Positions 25,934 through 37,999 are shown, numbered from the stretch's first letter. The stretch: 64,000 nucleotides of DNA from CAVSRC01 sp963781775 (GCA_963781775.1 CAWAHE010000017.1:84789-148788); one strand, 5' to 3'. The notes: generated from the letters alone by a model not told the origin. Numbers and translations: made by a program.

Positions 25934-28900
25934 ATGCGGATTGAACGGCGCTACACCAAGGCAGATGCGTCGGCCTATGCGGGTATCGAGTTCCGGACGA
26001 CACGCAGTGAAATCCGCAACCCGGATGGCTCCGTCGTCTTCAAGCTGGACGACATCGAGGTGCCCGCGGCGTGGAGCCAGGTGGCGAGCGACATCATCGC
26101 CCAGAAGTATTTCCGCAAGGCCGGCGTGCCGGCGCGCCTGAAGAAATTCGAGGAGAACGACGTCCCCTCGTGGCTGTGGCGCTCGGTCCCCGACGAGGCA
26201 GCGCTGAAGACCGTACCCGAGGGCGAGCGCAGCACCTCGGAGCGCGATTCGCGTCAGGTCTTCGACCGTCTCGCCGGCACCTGGACCTATTGGGGCTGGA
26301 AGGGCGGCTACTTCGACACCGAGGAGGACGCCCGCGCCTTCTTCGACGAGCTGCGTTACATGCTCGCCACCCAGAAGGCGGCGCCCAACTCGCCGCAATG
26401 GTTCAACACCGGCCTGCACTGGGCCTACGGCATCGACGGTCCCAGCCAGGGCCACCACTATGTCGACTACAAGACCGGCAAGGTGCACGCCTCGCAGAGC
26501 GCGTATGAGCACCCGCAGCCGCACGCCTGCTTCATCCAGTCGGTCGCCGACGACCTCGTCAACGAGGGCGGCATCATGGACCTGTGGGTACGCGAAGCGC
26601 GCCTGTTCAAATACGGCTCCGGCACCGGCTCCAATTTCTCGGCGCTGCGCGGCGAAGGCGAGAAGCTCTCCGGCGGTGGCAAGTCCTCCGGCCTGATGAG
26701 CTTCCTCAAGATCGGCGATCGCGCCGCCGGCGCCATCAAGTCGGGCGGCACCACGCGCCGCGCCGCCAAGATGGTGGTGGTCGACGTCGATCACCCGGAC
26801 ATCGAGCAGTACATCAACTGGAAGGTGCGCGAGGAGCAGAAGGTCGCCGCGCTGGTCACCGGCTCGAAGATCCTCGCCCAGCACCTCAAGGCGATCATGA
26901 AGGCCTGCGTCAATTGCGACGGGCCCGGCGATTCCTGCTTCGACCCCGCCAAGAACCCGGCGCTGAAGCGCGAGATCAAGGCCGCCAAGAAGGCCCAGGT
27001 GCCGCAGAACTACATCCTGCGCGTCATCCAGTTCGCCAAGCAGGGCTACACCGACATCGACGTGCCGATCTACGACACCGACTGGGATTCGGAGGCCTAT
27101 CTCACCGTCTCCGGCCAGAACTCCAACAACTCGGTGCGCGTCACCGACGAGTTCCTGCGCGCCGTCGAGAACGACAGCGACTGGAACCTGACCGGTCGCA
27201 TTTCCGGCAAGACGTTCAAGACGCTGAAGGCCCGCGACCTGTGGGAGACGATCGGCAACGCCGCGTGGCAGTCGGCCGATCCCGGCATCCAGTTCCACAC
27301 CACCATCAACGACTGGCACACCTGCCCGGCGTCGGGGCCGATCGTCGCCTCCAATCCGTGCTCGGAATACATGTTCCTCGACGACACGGCCTGCAACCTC
27401 GCCTCGATCAACCTGATCGAGTTCGCCGACGGCAACCATCGCTTCGAGGTGGAAGCCTTCGAGCATGCCGTCCGCCTGTGGACGGTGGTCCTTGAGGTCT
27501 CCGTGATGATGGCGCAATTCCCGTCGCGCCGGATCGCCGAGCTCTCCTACGCCTACCGCACGCTCGGCCTCGGCTACGCCAATATCGGCGGCCTGCTGAT
27601 GTCCTCCGGCATCCCCTACGATTCGGAGGAAGGCCGCGCCATTGCCGCCGCGATCACCGCGCTGATGACCGGCGTCTCCTACGCCACTTCGGCCGAGATG
27701 GCCGGCGAACTCGGCGCCTTCCCGGATTTCACCAAGAACCGCGAAGGCATGCTGCGCGTCATCCGCAATCATCGCCGCGCCGCCTATGGCAACGCCGAAG
27801 GTTACGAGGGCCTGCACGTCAACCCGGTGCCGCTCGATGCGGTCTCCTGCCCCGACGAGAAGCTCGTTTCCCATGCCCGCCGGGCCTGGGACCAGGCGGT
27901 GATGCTCGGCGAGATCAACGGCTTCCGCAACGCGCAGGTCTCGGTCATCGCGCCGACCGGCACGATCGGGCTGGTCATGGATTGCGACACCACCGGCATC
28001 GAGCCGGACTTCGCGCTGGTCAAGTTCAAGAAGCTCGCCGGCGGCGGCTACTTCAAGATCATCAACCGCGCGGTGCCGGAAGCGCTGCGCGTGCTCGGCT
28101 ACGACCAGGCCGCCATCAAGGGCATCATCGACTACGCCGTCGGCCGCGGCACGCTGAAGGGCTCGCCTGCCCTCGGCCACGACGCGCTCAAGGCGAAGGG
28201 CTTCACGCAGGAGAAGATCGACGCCATCGAGACCGGCCTTGCCGCCGCCTTCGACATCAAGTTCGCCTTCAACAAGTGGACGCTCGGCGAAGACTTCATC
28301 ACCGGCGCGCTCGGCGTCGATGCAGCCGACCTCGCCGATCCGGCCTTCGACCTGCTCGAGGGCCTCGGCTTCTCGAAGAAGGACGTCGAGAACGCCAACC
28401 TCTATTGCTGCGGCGCCATGACTCTGGAAGGCGCGCCCGGCCTCAAGGCCGAGCACCTGCCGGTCTTCGATTGCGCCAATCCCTGCGGCCGTCTCGGCAA
28501 GCGCTTCCTCTCGGTCGAGAGCCACATCCGCATGCTGGCGGCGGCGCAGCCGTTCATCACCGGCGCCATCTCCAAGACCATCAACATGCAGAACGACGCC
28601 ACGGTCGAGGACTGCAAGGCCGCCTACATGCTGTCGTGGAAGCTGGCATTGAAGGCCAACGCGCTTTACCGCGATGGCTCCAAGCTGTCGCAGCCGCTCA
28701 ATTCGCAGATCCTCGCCGATGACGACGAGGACGCCGACGAAGCGGTCGAGCAGTTCGTCGCCAAGCCGGCGGCGGCCCGCGCCGAGGTTCTGGCCGAGCG
28801 GATCGTCGAGCGCATCGTCGAGAAGGCGATCCGCGAGCGCGAGAAGCTCCCCAACCGGCGCAAGGGCTACACCCAGAAGGCCGTGGTCGGCGGCCACAAG

Positions 28901-29707
28901 GTGTATCTGCGCACCGGCGAATACGACGATGGCCGCATCGGCGAGATCTTCATCGACATGCACAAGGAAGGCGCCGCCTTCCGCTCGCTGATGAACAACT
29001 TCGCCATCGCCATCTCGCTCGGCCTGCAATATGGCGTGCCGCTCGACGAATATGTCGAGGCGTTCACCTTCACCCGCTTCGAGCCCGCCGGCTTCGTCCA
29101 GGGCAACGACGCGATCAAGAGCGCCACCTCGATCCTCGACTACGTCTTCCGCGAGCTGGCGATCTCCTATCTCGGCCGCAACGACCTCGCCCATGCCACG
29201 CCCGGCGACACCGGCACCACCGCCATCGGCGGCGAGCCGCAGGTCACCGCGACACCGGAATCGGCCGTCTCGCACGGCCTCTTCCGCGGCAAGCGGCTGG
29301 CGCTCGCCTCCGCGACCGGCGGTGCGGACGCGCGCGGTTCGGCCGCACGTCCCGGCGGCGGCAATGATCCCGGCGCGGCGACCGCGCGGGCGGCCAGCAA
29401 CGTGACCTCGTTCAGCGGCGGCACCTCCGGCGCCACGGCGCTCAAGCTCGGCCTTGCCGAAGCCGCGCCCGCTTCCCGCGCCAAGCCTGCCGAGGCCGCG
29501 CCGGCGAAATCGGAAAGCGGCCCGGCCTTCAAGCCGGCCGGCTCCAACGCGAAAGCCGAAGGCCCGTCAAAGGCCGAACGCTCCGCCGCCGCGCGCGTCG
29601 CCGGCTACCAGGGCGACTCCTGCCCCGAATGCGGAAACTTCACGCTGGTGAGAAACGGCACCTGCCTCAAGTGCGACACGTGCGGCACCACGACGGGGTG
29701 TTCGTAG
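25934..29707 (+). CDS. nrdJ: Vitamin B12-dependent ribonucleotide reductase (class II)
   Basis: 1257 residues, the usual length for the alphaproteobacterial form. The N-terminal third carries the nucleotide-binding barrel (SPQWFNTGLHWAYG, HACFIQSV, GSGTGSNFSALRGEGEKLSGGG). The active-site region has NPCSEYMFLDDTACNLASINL, and the second barrel follows. Near the end are a disordered Ala/Pro stretch and the redox cysteines CPECGNFTLVRNGTCLKCDTCGTTTGC, which resemble a zinc ribbon. The enzyme reduces ribonucleotides to deoxyribonucleotides using adenosylcobalamin, independently of oxygen. No nrdAB is in the window. It is monocistronic with a terminator directly after it. Confidence 0.97.
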   Translation: MRIERRYTKADASAYAGIEFRTTRSEIRNPDGSVVFKLDDIEVPAAWSQVASDIIAQKYFRKAGVPARLKKFEENDVPSWLWRSVPDEAALKTVPEGERSTSERDSRQVFDRLAGTWTYWGWKGGYFDTEEDARAFFDELRYMLATQKAAPNSPQWFNTGLHWAYGIDGPSQGHHYVDYKTGKVHASQSAYEHPQPHACFIQSVADDLVNEGGIMDLWVREARLFKYGSGTGSNFSALRGEGEKLSGGGKSSGLMSFLKIGDRAAGAIKSGGTTRRAAKMVVVDVDHPDIEQYINWKVREEQKVAALVTGSKILAQHLKAIMKACVNCDGPGDSCFDPAKNPALKREIKAAKKAQVPQNYILRVIQFAKQGYTDIDVPIYDTDWDSEAYLTVSGQNSNNSVRVTDEFLRAVENDSDWNLTGRISGKTFKTLKARDLWETIGNAAWQSADPGIQFHTTINDWHTCPASGPIVASNPCSEYMFLDDTACNLASINLIEFADGNHRFEVEAFEHAVRLWTVVLEVSVMMAQFPSRRIAELSYAYRTLGLGYANIGGLLMSSGIPYDSEEGRAIAAAITALMTGVSYATSAEMAGELGAFPDFTKNREGMLRVIRNHRRAAYGNAEGYEGLHVNPVPLDAVSCPDEKLVSHARRAWDQAVMLGEINGFRNAQVSVIAPTGTIGLVMDCDTTGIEPDFALVKFKKLAGGGYFKIINRAVPEALRVLGYDQAAIKGIIDYAVGRGTLKGSPALGHDALKAKGFTQEKIDAIETGLAAAFDIKFAFNKWTLGEDFITGALGVDAADLADPAFDLLEGLGFSKKDVENANLYCCGAMTLEGAPGLKAEHLPVFDCANPCGRLGKRFLSVESHIRMLAAAQPFITGAISKTINMQNDATVEDCKAAYMLSWKLALKANALYRDGSKLSQPLNSQILADDDEDADEAVEQFVAKPAAARAEVLAERIVERIVEKAIREREKLPNRRKGYTQKAVVGGHKVYLRTGEYDDGRIGEIFIDMHKEGAAFRSLMNNFAIAISLGLQYGVPLDEYVEAFTFTRFEPAGFVQGNDAIKSATSILDYVFRELAISYLGRNDLAHATPGDTGTTAIGGEPQVTATPESAVSHGLFRGKRLALASATGGADARGSAARPGGGNDPGAATARAASNVTSFSGGTSGATALKLGLAEAAPASRAKPAEAAPAKSESGPAFKPAGSNAKAEGPSKAERSAAARVAGYQGDSCPECGNFTLVRNGTCLKCDTCGTTTGCS

Positions 29708-29715
29708 AGGAAACG

Positions 29716-29748
29716 GGCCTGCAAGCATGTCAGCTTGCAGGCCTTTTT
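29716..29748 (+). terminator. Rho-independent terminator of nrdJ
   Basis: GGCCTGCAAGC (29716-29726) and GCTTGCAGGCC (29733-29743) are exact complements around a six-base loop, followed by TTTTT. It starts nine bases after the nrdJ stop. Confidence 0.95.
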
Positions 29749-29799
29749 CTTCGAAACTGGATTCAACCTCAAGGTTGAATCCAAACACGGGAGAAGAAG

Positions 29800-30180
29800 A
29801 TGAGCGCGCTAACTCAGTTTGGAGCCCGGTGCCGCGAGCATCGAAGCGAGCGGAGGCTGCGTATGTTGGACCAAGCGAATTCGCTTGGGTGCTCTGTGTC
29901 ATTCATCTCTGCGGTCGAACTTGGCGAAAAGAAACCGCCGGAAGGGTATCCGGCCAAATTGGCCGCGTGGCTGAACCTTTCGGCAATCGAGACTGATGAA
30001 CTCCAGGCTCTCGCCGATGCGCGATCTAACGTCTTGCATTTTCGGCCGAGGGACCCCGACCAAGCAGCAGTGGCGCGCAGACTTTTTCGCAAGATTAGTA
30101 ACATGTCTCCGCATGAAATTAGGCGCATTGAGACCCGCCTGAAAAGGAAACCCCCGGATGACGCACGACCTGTACGTTAA
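29800..30180 (+). CDS. XRE-family HTH regulator paired with ImmA/IrrE peptidase
   Basis: 126 residues. The N-terminal half reads as a Cro/CI-type HTH: FGARCREHRSERRLRMLDQANSLGCSVSFISAVELGEKKPPEGYPAKLAAWL. The C-terminal half is charged (RRLFRKISNMSPHEIRRIETRL). The downstream gene starts at 30158 within its last codons (23-bp overlap), so the pair is translationally coupled. This regulator plus ImmA/IrrE metallopeptidase arrangement controls mobile elements or stress loci. The peptidase cleaves the repressor on a signal. Base composition is visibly less GC-rich than in nrdJ, which suggests transfer. Confidence 0.87.
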   Translation: MSALTQFGARCREHRSERRLRMLDQANSLGCSVSFISAVELGEKKPPEGYPAKLAAWLNLSAIETDELQALADARSNVLHFRPRDPDQAAVARRLFRKISNMSPHEIRRIETRLKRKPPDDARPVR

Positions 30181-30782
30181 AGGTCTTTCGGCCAAAGAAA
30201 TCGAAGGTCGCGCACTAGCTTGGCGCGATGCGCTCGGGGTGGGCGGTCAATGGTCACCCGATATGATCGAGGTGCTCGAACATCGAGTGCCGACTCTCTT
30301 TGAAGAATTTGTGTTGGCAATACATGATGATGAATCGATGGGAGACGCAGAGGCGTACACCCAGTTCACGCCGCCAAGGATAGTCCTACGCGAGAGCGTG
30401 TACCGAGCTGCTGCTGAGTACGCTCCGCGCAGTCGCATGACTTCTAGCTCACGAACTGGGGCACCTGGTTCTCCACAGCGGGCTCGCCAAAGCCCGGGGA
30501 CCCGCAAAGATAATCACCGACCAAATAAAGCCGTTCAACAGTGCCGAATGGCAAGCGAACAAATTCGCGGCAACATTTCTGATGCCCGAGCACTTGGTGC
30601 GCCAGTTTGGATCAGCGGAAGATCTAGCTGACGGTTGTCGTGTCAGTCTGCGGTCCGCGAATATTCGGATGCGCGAGGTCAACCACCTCGGCAAGAAGCC
30701 AATCCCCGACGACGTCAAGTTGCTCATTCGTGAGCTAAGAGACAATCACCCTCCAGATAATGGGGGTTGGGGAAAACGTTGA
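30158..30782 (+). pseudogene. ImmA/IrrE metallo-endopeptidase, single-base frameshift
   Basis: The first 92 residues read normally (MTHDLYVKGLSAKEIEGRA...LRESVYRAAAEYAPRSRMT). At about 30441-30443 one extra T shifts the frame. Removing it gives LAHELGHLVLHSG, the HExxH zinc motif of the ImmA/IrrE family, and continues through AEWQANKFAATFLMP, the conserved third-ligand and substrate block, to the stop at 30782. As written, the protein ends at 30631 without the active site. The partner XRE regulator would then be unregulated. Confidence 0.87.
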
Positions 30783-30846
30783 TAACTAGATGTTGAGGCT
30801 ATCCCGCAAGGCAAAGCCAGGAACAAAATGAGATTCGCTAGAAATA

Positions 30847-30875
30847 CCAACGCCGAGCACAAGGCTCGGCGTTGG
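30847..30875. terminator. 12-bp perfect hairpin after the ImmA remnant
   Basis: CCAACGCCGAGC (30847-30858) and GCTCGGCGTTGG (30864-30875) pair perfectly around ACAAG. No T-run follows, so it is only a probable terminator for the XRE/ImmA transcript. Confidence 0.5.
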
Positions 30876-31005
30876 CACCACGCAACGGCCGAAGCCGACG
30901 TGGGACGAAGAGATCAAAGACCTCTCCGCGTGCAGGTGGAAACTAGGGGCTTTGGATTTCCTCGTCGAGGTAGCTTCGGCGCACCTCTGGATAACGAGGA
31001 AAACG

Positions 31006-31212
31006 ATGAGTAAGTCTACCAGAAATTCAGGTACCCACTGGACTTCTTCCGAAGTTAAGGAGCTTGGGACCCTTGCGCGTCAAAATACGCCAACGAGGGT
31101 CATCGGCTTGAAACTTGGTCGCACCGAAGAAGGCGTGCGCTCCAAGGCAAGCGAGGTTGGCGTGTCTCTCAAGCCAACAAATCAGTCTCCTTACAATCGG
31201 CGTCCACGCTGA
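31006..31212 (+). CDS. Small SANT/Myb-like hypothetical protein
   Basis: 68 residues from the ATG at 31006, with AGGA seven bases upstream; the open frame extends back to 30952 without support. The sequence HWTSSEVKELGTLARQNTPTRVIGLKLGRTEEGVRSKASEVG looks like one three-helix SANT/Myb-type HTH (W...E...L..L......TRVIG..LGRTE..VRSKA). Small proteins of this kind are frequent in rhizobial genomes. They may bind DNA, but no function is known. Confidence 0.7.
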   Translation: MSKSTRNSGTHWTSSEVKELGTLARQNTPTRVIGLKLGRTEEGVRSKASEVGVSLKPTNQSPYNRRPR

Positions 31213-31459
31213 TCGTGTCGTGAACGCGTCGCCGGGCGCCTCCCTCGGAGGCGTCCGGTATGCGCGAACCGAGGGAGTGCGGCAAGCCCCTCAAGCTCTC
31301 CCTGTGGGGTGAGGGCGTACGGACCATCGTGGGGCAGCATCCCCTCACCCGCTCGCTTGTGCTTGTCCCACAATCTCCACAAGGAGCGTTGGGGCCGCCG
31401 CGCACGCAGCAGATCGGCCGCCCTCGCGAGCGGCCGACCTTCAAGGCGCGTCGGGAGGA
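31213..31459. repeat. Intergenic repeat-like region
   Basis: 247 bp with no gene. GGGTGAGGG (31307-31315) and CCCTCACCC (31342-31350) form an inverted repeat of the kind found in dispersed intergenic elements of Hyphomicrobiales. A second dyad, GGCCGCCCTCGCGAGCGGCC, lies at about 31418-31437. Confidence 0.45.
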
Positions 31460-32413
31460 TTACTGCGCCTGCTTCACCTGTTCGGACCATGTCAGCTGAC
31501 CGCTCACCCCGTCGATGAAGCGCATCGCGCTTTGGGCCATCGCCGGTACGCCGAACATCTCGTAGTGCGTCACGTCGGGCAGGATGGCGAGGCGGTTCTG
31601 CGCCATGTGCTCGCGCTGCCAGCCGGCATCGGCAAGCCCGCCGCCGAGCAGGTGGTAGAACGCCACCGCATGGTCGAGCGTGATCATGTCGCTGTCGCCG
31701 TAGATGAGCTCGACCGGCATCTTCAGCGTCTTCACGTCCTCGCTCCAGTCGTAGGTCTGGCGCATGTAGGCGCCCATGGCGTCCAGCAGCTTCGGAAAAT
31801 CCTCCGGGTGCGGCGCCACGGCAACGTAGGCCTGGTACATCGGCGTCTCCTTCATCATCGGCATCATGGCGGCGCCGACCATCGCCTGCTGCGGCAGCAT
31901 CTCCGGATAGAATCCACTCTGCGCAAACGGCGTCGAGACGAGCACCAGGTGCTTGACTGCGTCGGGATGCTGCACGGCGAGGCGCAGGGCAACGCCGCCG
32001 CCGAGCGAATAGCCCAGCACGTCGAGCGTTTCATACCCGAGTTGCTTCGCGACGACGGCCATGTCGTCGCCCATGTCGATCAGGCTGATCGGCCTATCGC
32101 CGAGCGTCGAGCGACCGTGTCCTTGCAGGTCCACCGTGATCACCTCGCGGTCGCGGGTGAAAATCGGCATCAGCGGCTGGAACATGTCCATCGTGCCCAG
32201 CCCACCATGGAGCAGGAGCAGTGGCGCGCCCTCCCCGCGGACCTCGTAGTAGTAGTTGACGCCGTTCACTTCGATATGGCCGGTCTTCTTCGGCGCCGGC
32301 GTTGCCTCGGTCGTTGGGTTCACGCTCCTGGTCTCCTGTGCGTTGGCTATCGTGGGAACCGGGGCAAGCACCATGGCTGCCGCCAGCAGGGTTGCAAGGC
32401 TGGGTCTGGTCAC
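31460..32413 (-). CDS. Secreted alpha/beta-fold hydrolase
   Basis: 317 residues with a signal peptide (cleavage near TIANAQ-ET) and a short Pro/Ala linker. The hydrolase fold is clear: the oxyanion segment LLLLHGGLGTMDMF, the nucleophile elbow LGYSLGGG (Ser about 136), the acid in LIYGDSDMITL and the base in VTHYEMFG. Periplasmic members are esterases, lactonases or C-C hydrolases; the substrate is unknown. It is a single gene with no operon partner. Confidence 0.92.
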   Translation of the reverse strand: MTRPSLATLLAAAMVLAPVPTIANAQETRSVNPTTEATPAPKKTGHIEVNGVNYYYEVRGEGAPLLLLHGGLGTMDMFQPLMPIFTRDREVITVDLQGHGRSTLGDRPISLIDMGDDMAVVAKQLGYETLDVLGYSLGGGVALRLAVQHPDAVKHLVLVSTPFAQSGFYPEMLPQQAMVGAAMMPMMKETPMYQAYVAVAPHPEDFPKLLDAMGAYMRQTYDWSEDVKTLKMPVELIYGDSDMITLDHAVAFYHLLGGGLADAGWQREHMAQNRLAILPDVTHYEMFGVPAMAQSAMRFIDGVSGQLTWSEQVKQAQ

Positions 32414-32656
32414 GGGTTCCTCCGTCGTTCGGGTCAGGCAGCGCCTGCGATACCCTCACGACGAACCGCGCTGGGATGGATCGACAGGCGGGGCCAAAAA
32501 AGTTCCGGCGCTCTTCACCGCCAGGCGTTCGCCCTAACCCGTCGTCCCGTCGCCTCCCCCCACGTCACAAACGGCTCCCCTCGATCGTCATACCGGCATG
32601 GGCACCGCGCCCGCCAACAGGTGCCGCTATCGGCCACCTAGTTCGAGGAGAATGAC

Positions 32657-32968
32657 ATGAGCAAACGAGTGACCGTCGTCCGGCAGAAGGCGAAGCCCGG
32701 CAAGCGCGACGAGCTTCGTCGCGTCTGGGAGAAATACGCCCGTCAGTATGCCGAGGGCAGCAACGGCGTGCTCAGCGCTTACTACTGCTATGACGACAAC
32801 GATCCCGAAACGGCCATCGCAATCTCGCTCGCCGCCGATGAGGCGTCCGCGCAAGCATTCGGCAAGCAGCCGTGGATCGCCGACTACCAGCGGGAAACGG
32901 CTGCCCTGCTCGCTGGACCGCCTGAAGTTCTCACGGCAACGCCCAAATACGTGAAGGGCGACGCGTAA
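32657..32968 (+). CDS. Antibiotic biosynthesis monooxygenase (ABM)-like protein
   Basis: 103 residues with a good ribosome binding site (GAGGAGAA) before the ATG. The sequence TVVRQKAKPGKRDELRRVWEKYARQYAEG...SAYYCYDDNDPETAIAISL fits the dimeric alpha/beta barrel of ABM-type quinol monooxygenases and related stress proteins. No catalytic residue can be assigned. Small stand-alone members act on quinols or have no known substrate. Confidence 0.75.
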   Translation: MSKRVTVVRQKAKPGKRDELRRVWEKYARQYAEGSNGVLSAYYCYDDNDPETAIAISLAADEASAQAFGKQPWIADYQRETAALLAGPPEVLTATPKYVKGDA

Positions 32969-33729
32969 CGCGATCGCGCCGGGTTCGTGCGCTGGCGCAA
33001 CGGCCCGCCCCATTCTCTCACGGTCCTCGCCAACCGGGGATAAGATAAATCCGAAAATTACTTATCCCCGCCCCCATGACCCCATGAGATGATGCTCGCA
33101 TCCTCGCTCGATGAGGGGCGTCTCCGGAGGCGTCTTGAGATGGAGCGAACTCTTTGGAGTGGCCGATATCGGAAACATCCGGCATCGGCAGGTGCGGCGC
33201 CTGCGGCATCGGGATTTCGCAACCCGGTGCCCCGGGACGCCTCCGCGTAAGCTCGTCCGCCGGCACTACGACCGGCTGTGGCCATAGCCCACCTTAAGCC
33301 GGGCGGGTTCAAAACCTCGCTTTCCAAGGCGAGGGGCCAGGCAGCGATCCGGTGATGAACCGGCAGCGCACCGTTCGCCCGGTGGAGCGCGAGTAGCGGA
33401 GGTGCAAAGTCGTCGCGGCGGGCGCTCGTGAGAGCGCCAACCAACGGACTACCCGACGCGGCACTCTTCGAGCGCCCGCCACCCCTCATGTCGAAGGACA
33501 TGAGGCGAACGAAAGGACAGGATCATGATCCGGGCCGGAAGCGGTCGTGGAAACGATTGCGCATGCCCAACCCGCTCGTCCCTGCGAACGCAGGGACCCA
33601 GGGGCGACGCAGCCGGCGCCGGCGAACAACCGCTCTGGATTCCTGCTTTCGCAGGAATGAGCGGAGAGTATTGGGCGGCCCAGCTTAACCCGCTCGTCCC
33701 CGCGAAGACGTGCGCTATACACTGACCGC
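32969..33729. other. Long intergenic region with dispersed repeat elements
   Basis: 761 bp without a convincing gene. A minus-strand ORF at 33058-33501 (147 codons) has composition like a GC-rich shadow and no recognisable domain. The segment 33565-33720 carries palindromic repeats, listed separately. A structured RNA is possible in the GC-rich stem-prone stretch 33280-33480, but I cannot match it to a known class. Confidence 0.5.
33571..33708. repeat. REP-like palindromic intergenic repeats
   Basis: CCCGCTCGTCCCTGCG with its complementary arm CGCAGGGA (33571-33597), ATTCCTGC tttc GCAGGAAT (33639-33658) and a partial third copy CCCGCTCGTCCCCGCG (33689-33704). Elements with CGTCCCTGCGAACGCAGGGA-type and TTCCTGCTTTCGCAGGAA-type cores are dispersed REP-like repeats in alphaproteobacterial genomes. 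Confidence 0.75.
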
Positions 33730-34224
33730 ATGCCGAACCCGCCCGCCACCATATCCGCCGCGCGATTTCCCGCCGACCTCGAGACGGTCCGGACGCTCTT
33801 TCGCGAGTACATCGACAGCCTCGGCGTCGACCTCTCGTTTCAGGACTTTGAAACCGAGCTGGCCGACCTGCCCGGCAAATATGCGCCGCCGCGCGGCATG
33901 GTGCTGATCGCGCGCGACAGCGCCGACGCCGCGCTCGGCTGCATCGCTCTTCGGCCGCTGCACGAGCCGGGCGCCTGCGAGATGAAGCGCCTCTACGTTC
34001 GCCCGGCGGCGCGCGGGCAGGATCTCGGGCGGCGTCTGGCGGAGGCGATCATCGCCTTCGCCGGGCAGGCGGACTACGAGCGCATGGTTCTCGACACGCT
34101 CGCCACGATGCAGGCCGCCCGGCGGCTCTACGCGTCCCTCGGCTTTCAGCCGACGGCGCCCTACTACGACAATCCCCTGCCCGGCGCCCAATACCTGAAC
34201 CTGGACCTGCGCCAGCGGACCTGA
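33730..34224 (+). CDS. GNAT family N-acetyltransferase
   Basis: 164 residues. The acetyl-CoA binding motif is seen in CEMKRLYVRPAARGQDLGRRLAEAIIAFA (V/I-x-P-x-x-R-x-x-G-x-G/A form), with motif B in MVLDTLATMQAARRLYASLGFQPTAPYYDN. Enzymes of this kind acetylate small amines, antibiotics or proteins. The closest general type I recall is the ElaA/YjdJ-like group acting on small metabolites. It lies just upstream of radA on the same strand with 80 bp between them. Confidence 0.92.
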   Translation: MPNPPATISAARFPADLETVRTLFREYIDSLGVDLSFQDFETELADLPGKYAPPRGMVLIARDSADAALGCIALRPLHEPGACEMKRLYVRPAARGQDLGRRLAEAIIAFAGQADYERMVLDTLATMQAARRLYASLGFQPTAPYYDNPLPGAQYLNLDLRQRT

Positions 34225-34306
34225 TCCCCCACGCGCGCCCGGACCCATTGTTTTCCTGAATGAATCATGAGAACATATGGCGAACATTGATCCGGAGGCT
34301 TTCCGC

Positions 34307-35704
<1,398 letters not shown>

Positions 35705-35895
35705 TTTGCCGCAGCCCGCCGCGCACCTGTGCATTGCGGCCGGAATCCATTGATCTCAAGGCACTAGCCCGATATGTGAAGTCGCGGAATGGCGTCGATG
35801 GGCGGCCAGAGCCGCCCCGGGTGGGCCGTCGGTCGCGGTACGGAGCGCCAGAATCGTGGTAGAGCCAACGCCGGCCGCGAGGGACCCCTGAGACC

Positions 35896-36516
35896 ATGCA
35901 TTTCACCGTCCTCGACGTCATTGTGCTCGTCGTCGTGCTGATATCGGCCTTGCTCGCCATGGTGCGCGGGCTCGTCCGCGAAGTCCTGTCGGTGGCGTCG
36001 TGGGTGGTGGCGGTCGCGGCCGCCTACTACTTCTATGGCCTGCTGCTGCCTTTCGTGAAGCCGTACCTGGAGAGCAACACCGTCGCGACCATCGCTTCGG
36101 CGGCGGTGATCTTCTTCATCGCGCTGATCGTCGCCAGCTTCCTGACCATGAAGATCGCCGATTTCGTCATCGACAGCCGCGTCGGCGCCGTCGACCGGGC
36201 CCTCGGCTTCTTGTTCGGCGCGGCGCGCGGACTGCTGCTGGTGGTGATCGCGCTCTATTTCTTCGACTGGCTGGTCAACCCGCCGCCGACTTGGGTGGCG
36301 GGCGCGCAAACGAAACCTATGTTGGATGCGCTCGGCGAGCGGCTGGTGGCGGCCTTGCCCGACGACATCGAGTCGAAGCTCCTGAAACATCGGGGCGGTT
36401 CCGGCGCCGGCGCTCAGGTGGACCAGTCACCCGCTGATACGCCCGACGCCGGTCCGGGCCCAAGCGATACGGCCAAGCAGGGCCTCAACCGGCTGATCGA
36501 GAACAACGGCAACTGA
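35896..36516 (+). CDS. cvpA: CvpA family membrane protein
   Basis: 206 residues with four TM helices (starting FTVLDVIVLVVVLISALLAMVRG, then SVASWVVAVAAAYYFYGLLLPF, VATIASAAVIFFIALIVASF and GAARGLLLVVIALYFFDWL) and a soluble, disordered Asp/Pro-rich tail. RGLVREVLS after the first helix is the family signature. The pairing with purF 20 bp downstream is the classic cvpA-purF arrangement. It is needed for colicin V production in E. coli; its envelope role is poorly understood. Confidence 0.95.
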   Translation: MHFTVLDVIVLVVVLISALLAMVRGLVREVLSVASWVVAVAAAYYFYGLLLPFVKPYLESNTVATIASAAVIFFIALIVASFLTMKIADFVIDSRVGAVDRALGFLFGAARGLLLVVIALYFFDWLVNPPPTWVAGAQTKPMLDALGERLVAALPDDIESKLLKHRGGSGAGAQVDQSPADTPDAGPGPSDTAKQGLNRLIENNGN

Positions 36517-36535
36517 GGCGACGGGAAAAGGGCAC

Positions 36536-37996
<1,461 letters not shown>

Positions 37997-37999
37997 GCC

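Noticed and set aside
25913..29275. 1120-codon minus-strand ORF antisense to nrdJ
   Set aside because: Same effect of GC-rich codon bias. Its translation is made of Ala/Gly/Arg/Asp/Leu repeats without any recognisable fold.
30828..31013. 61-codon ORF (MRFARNTNAEHKARR...)
   Set aside because: It overlaps a hairpin and the start of the better supported small SANT-like gene, and has no domain or ribosome binding site.
33058..33501. 147-codon minus-strand ORF in the long intergenic region
   Set aside because: No ribosome binding site, no recognisable domain and repetitive composition; likely non-coding.
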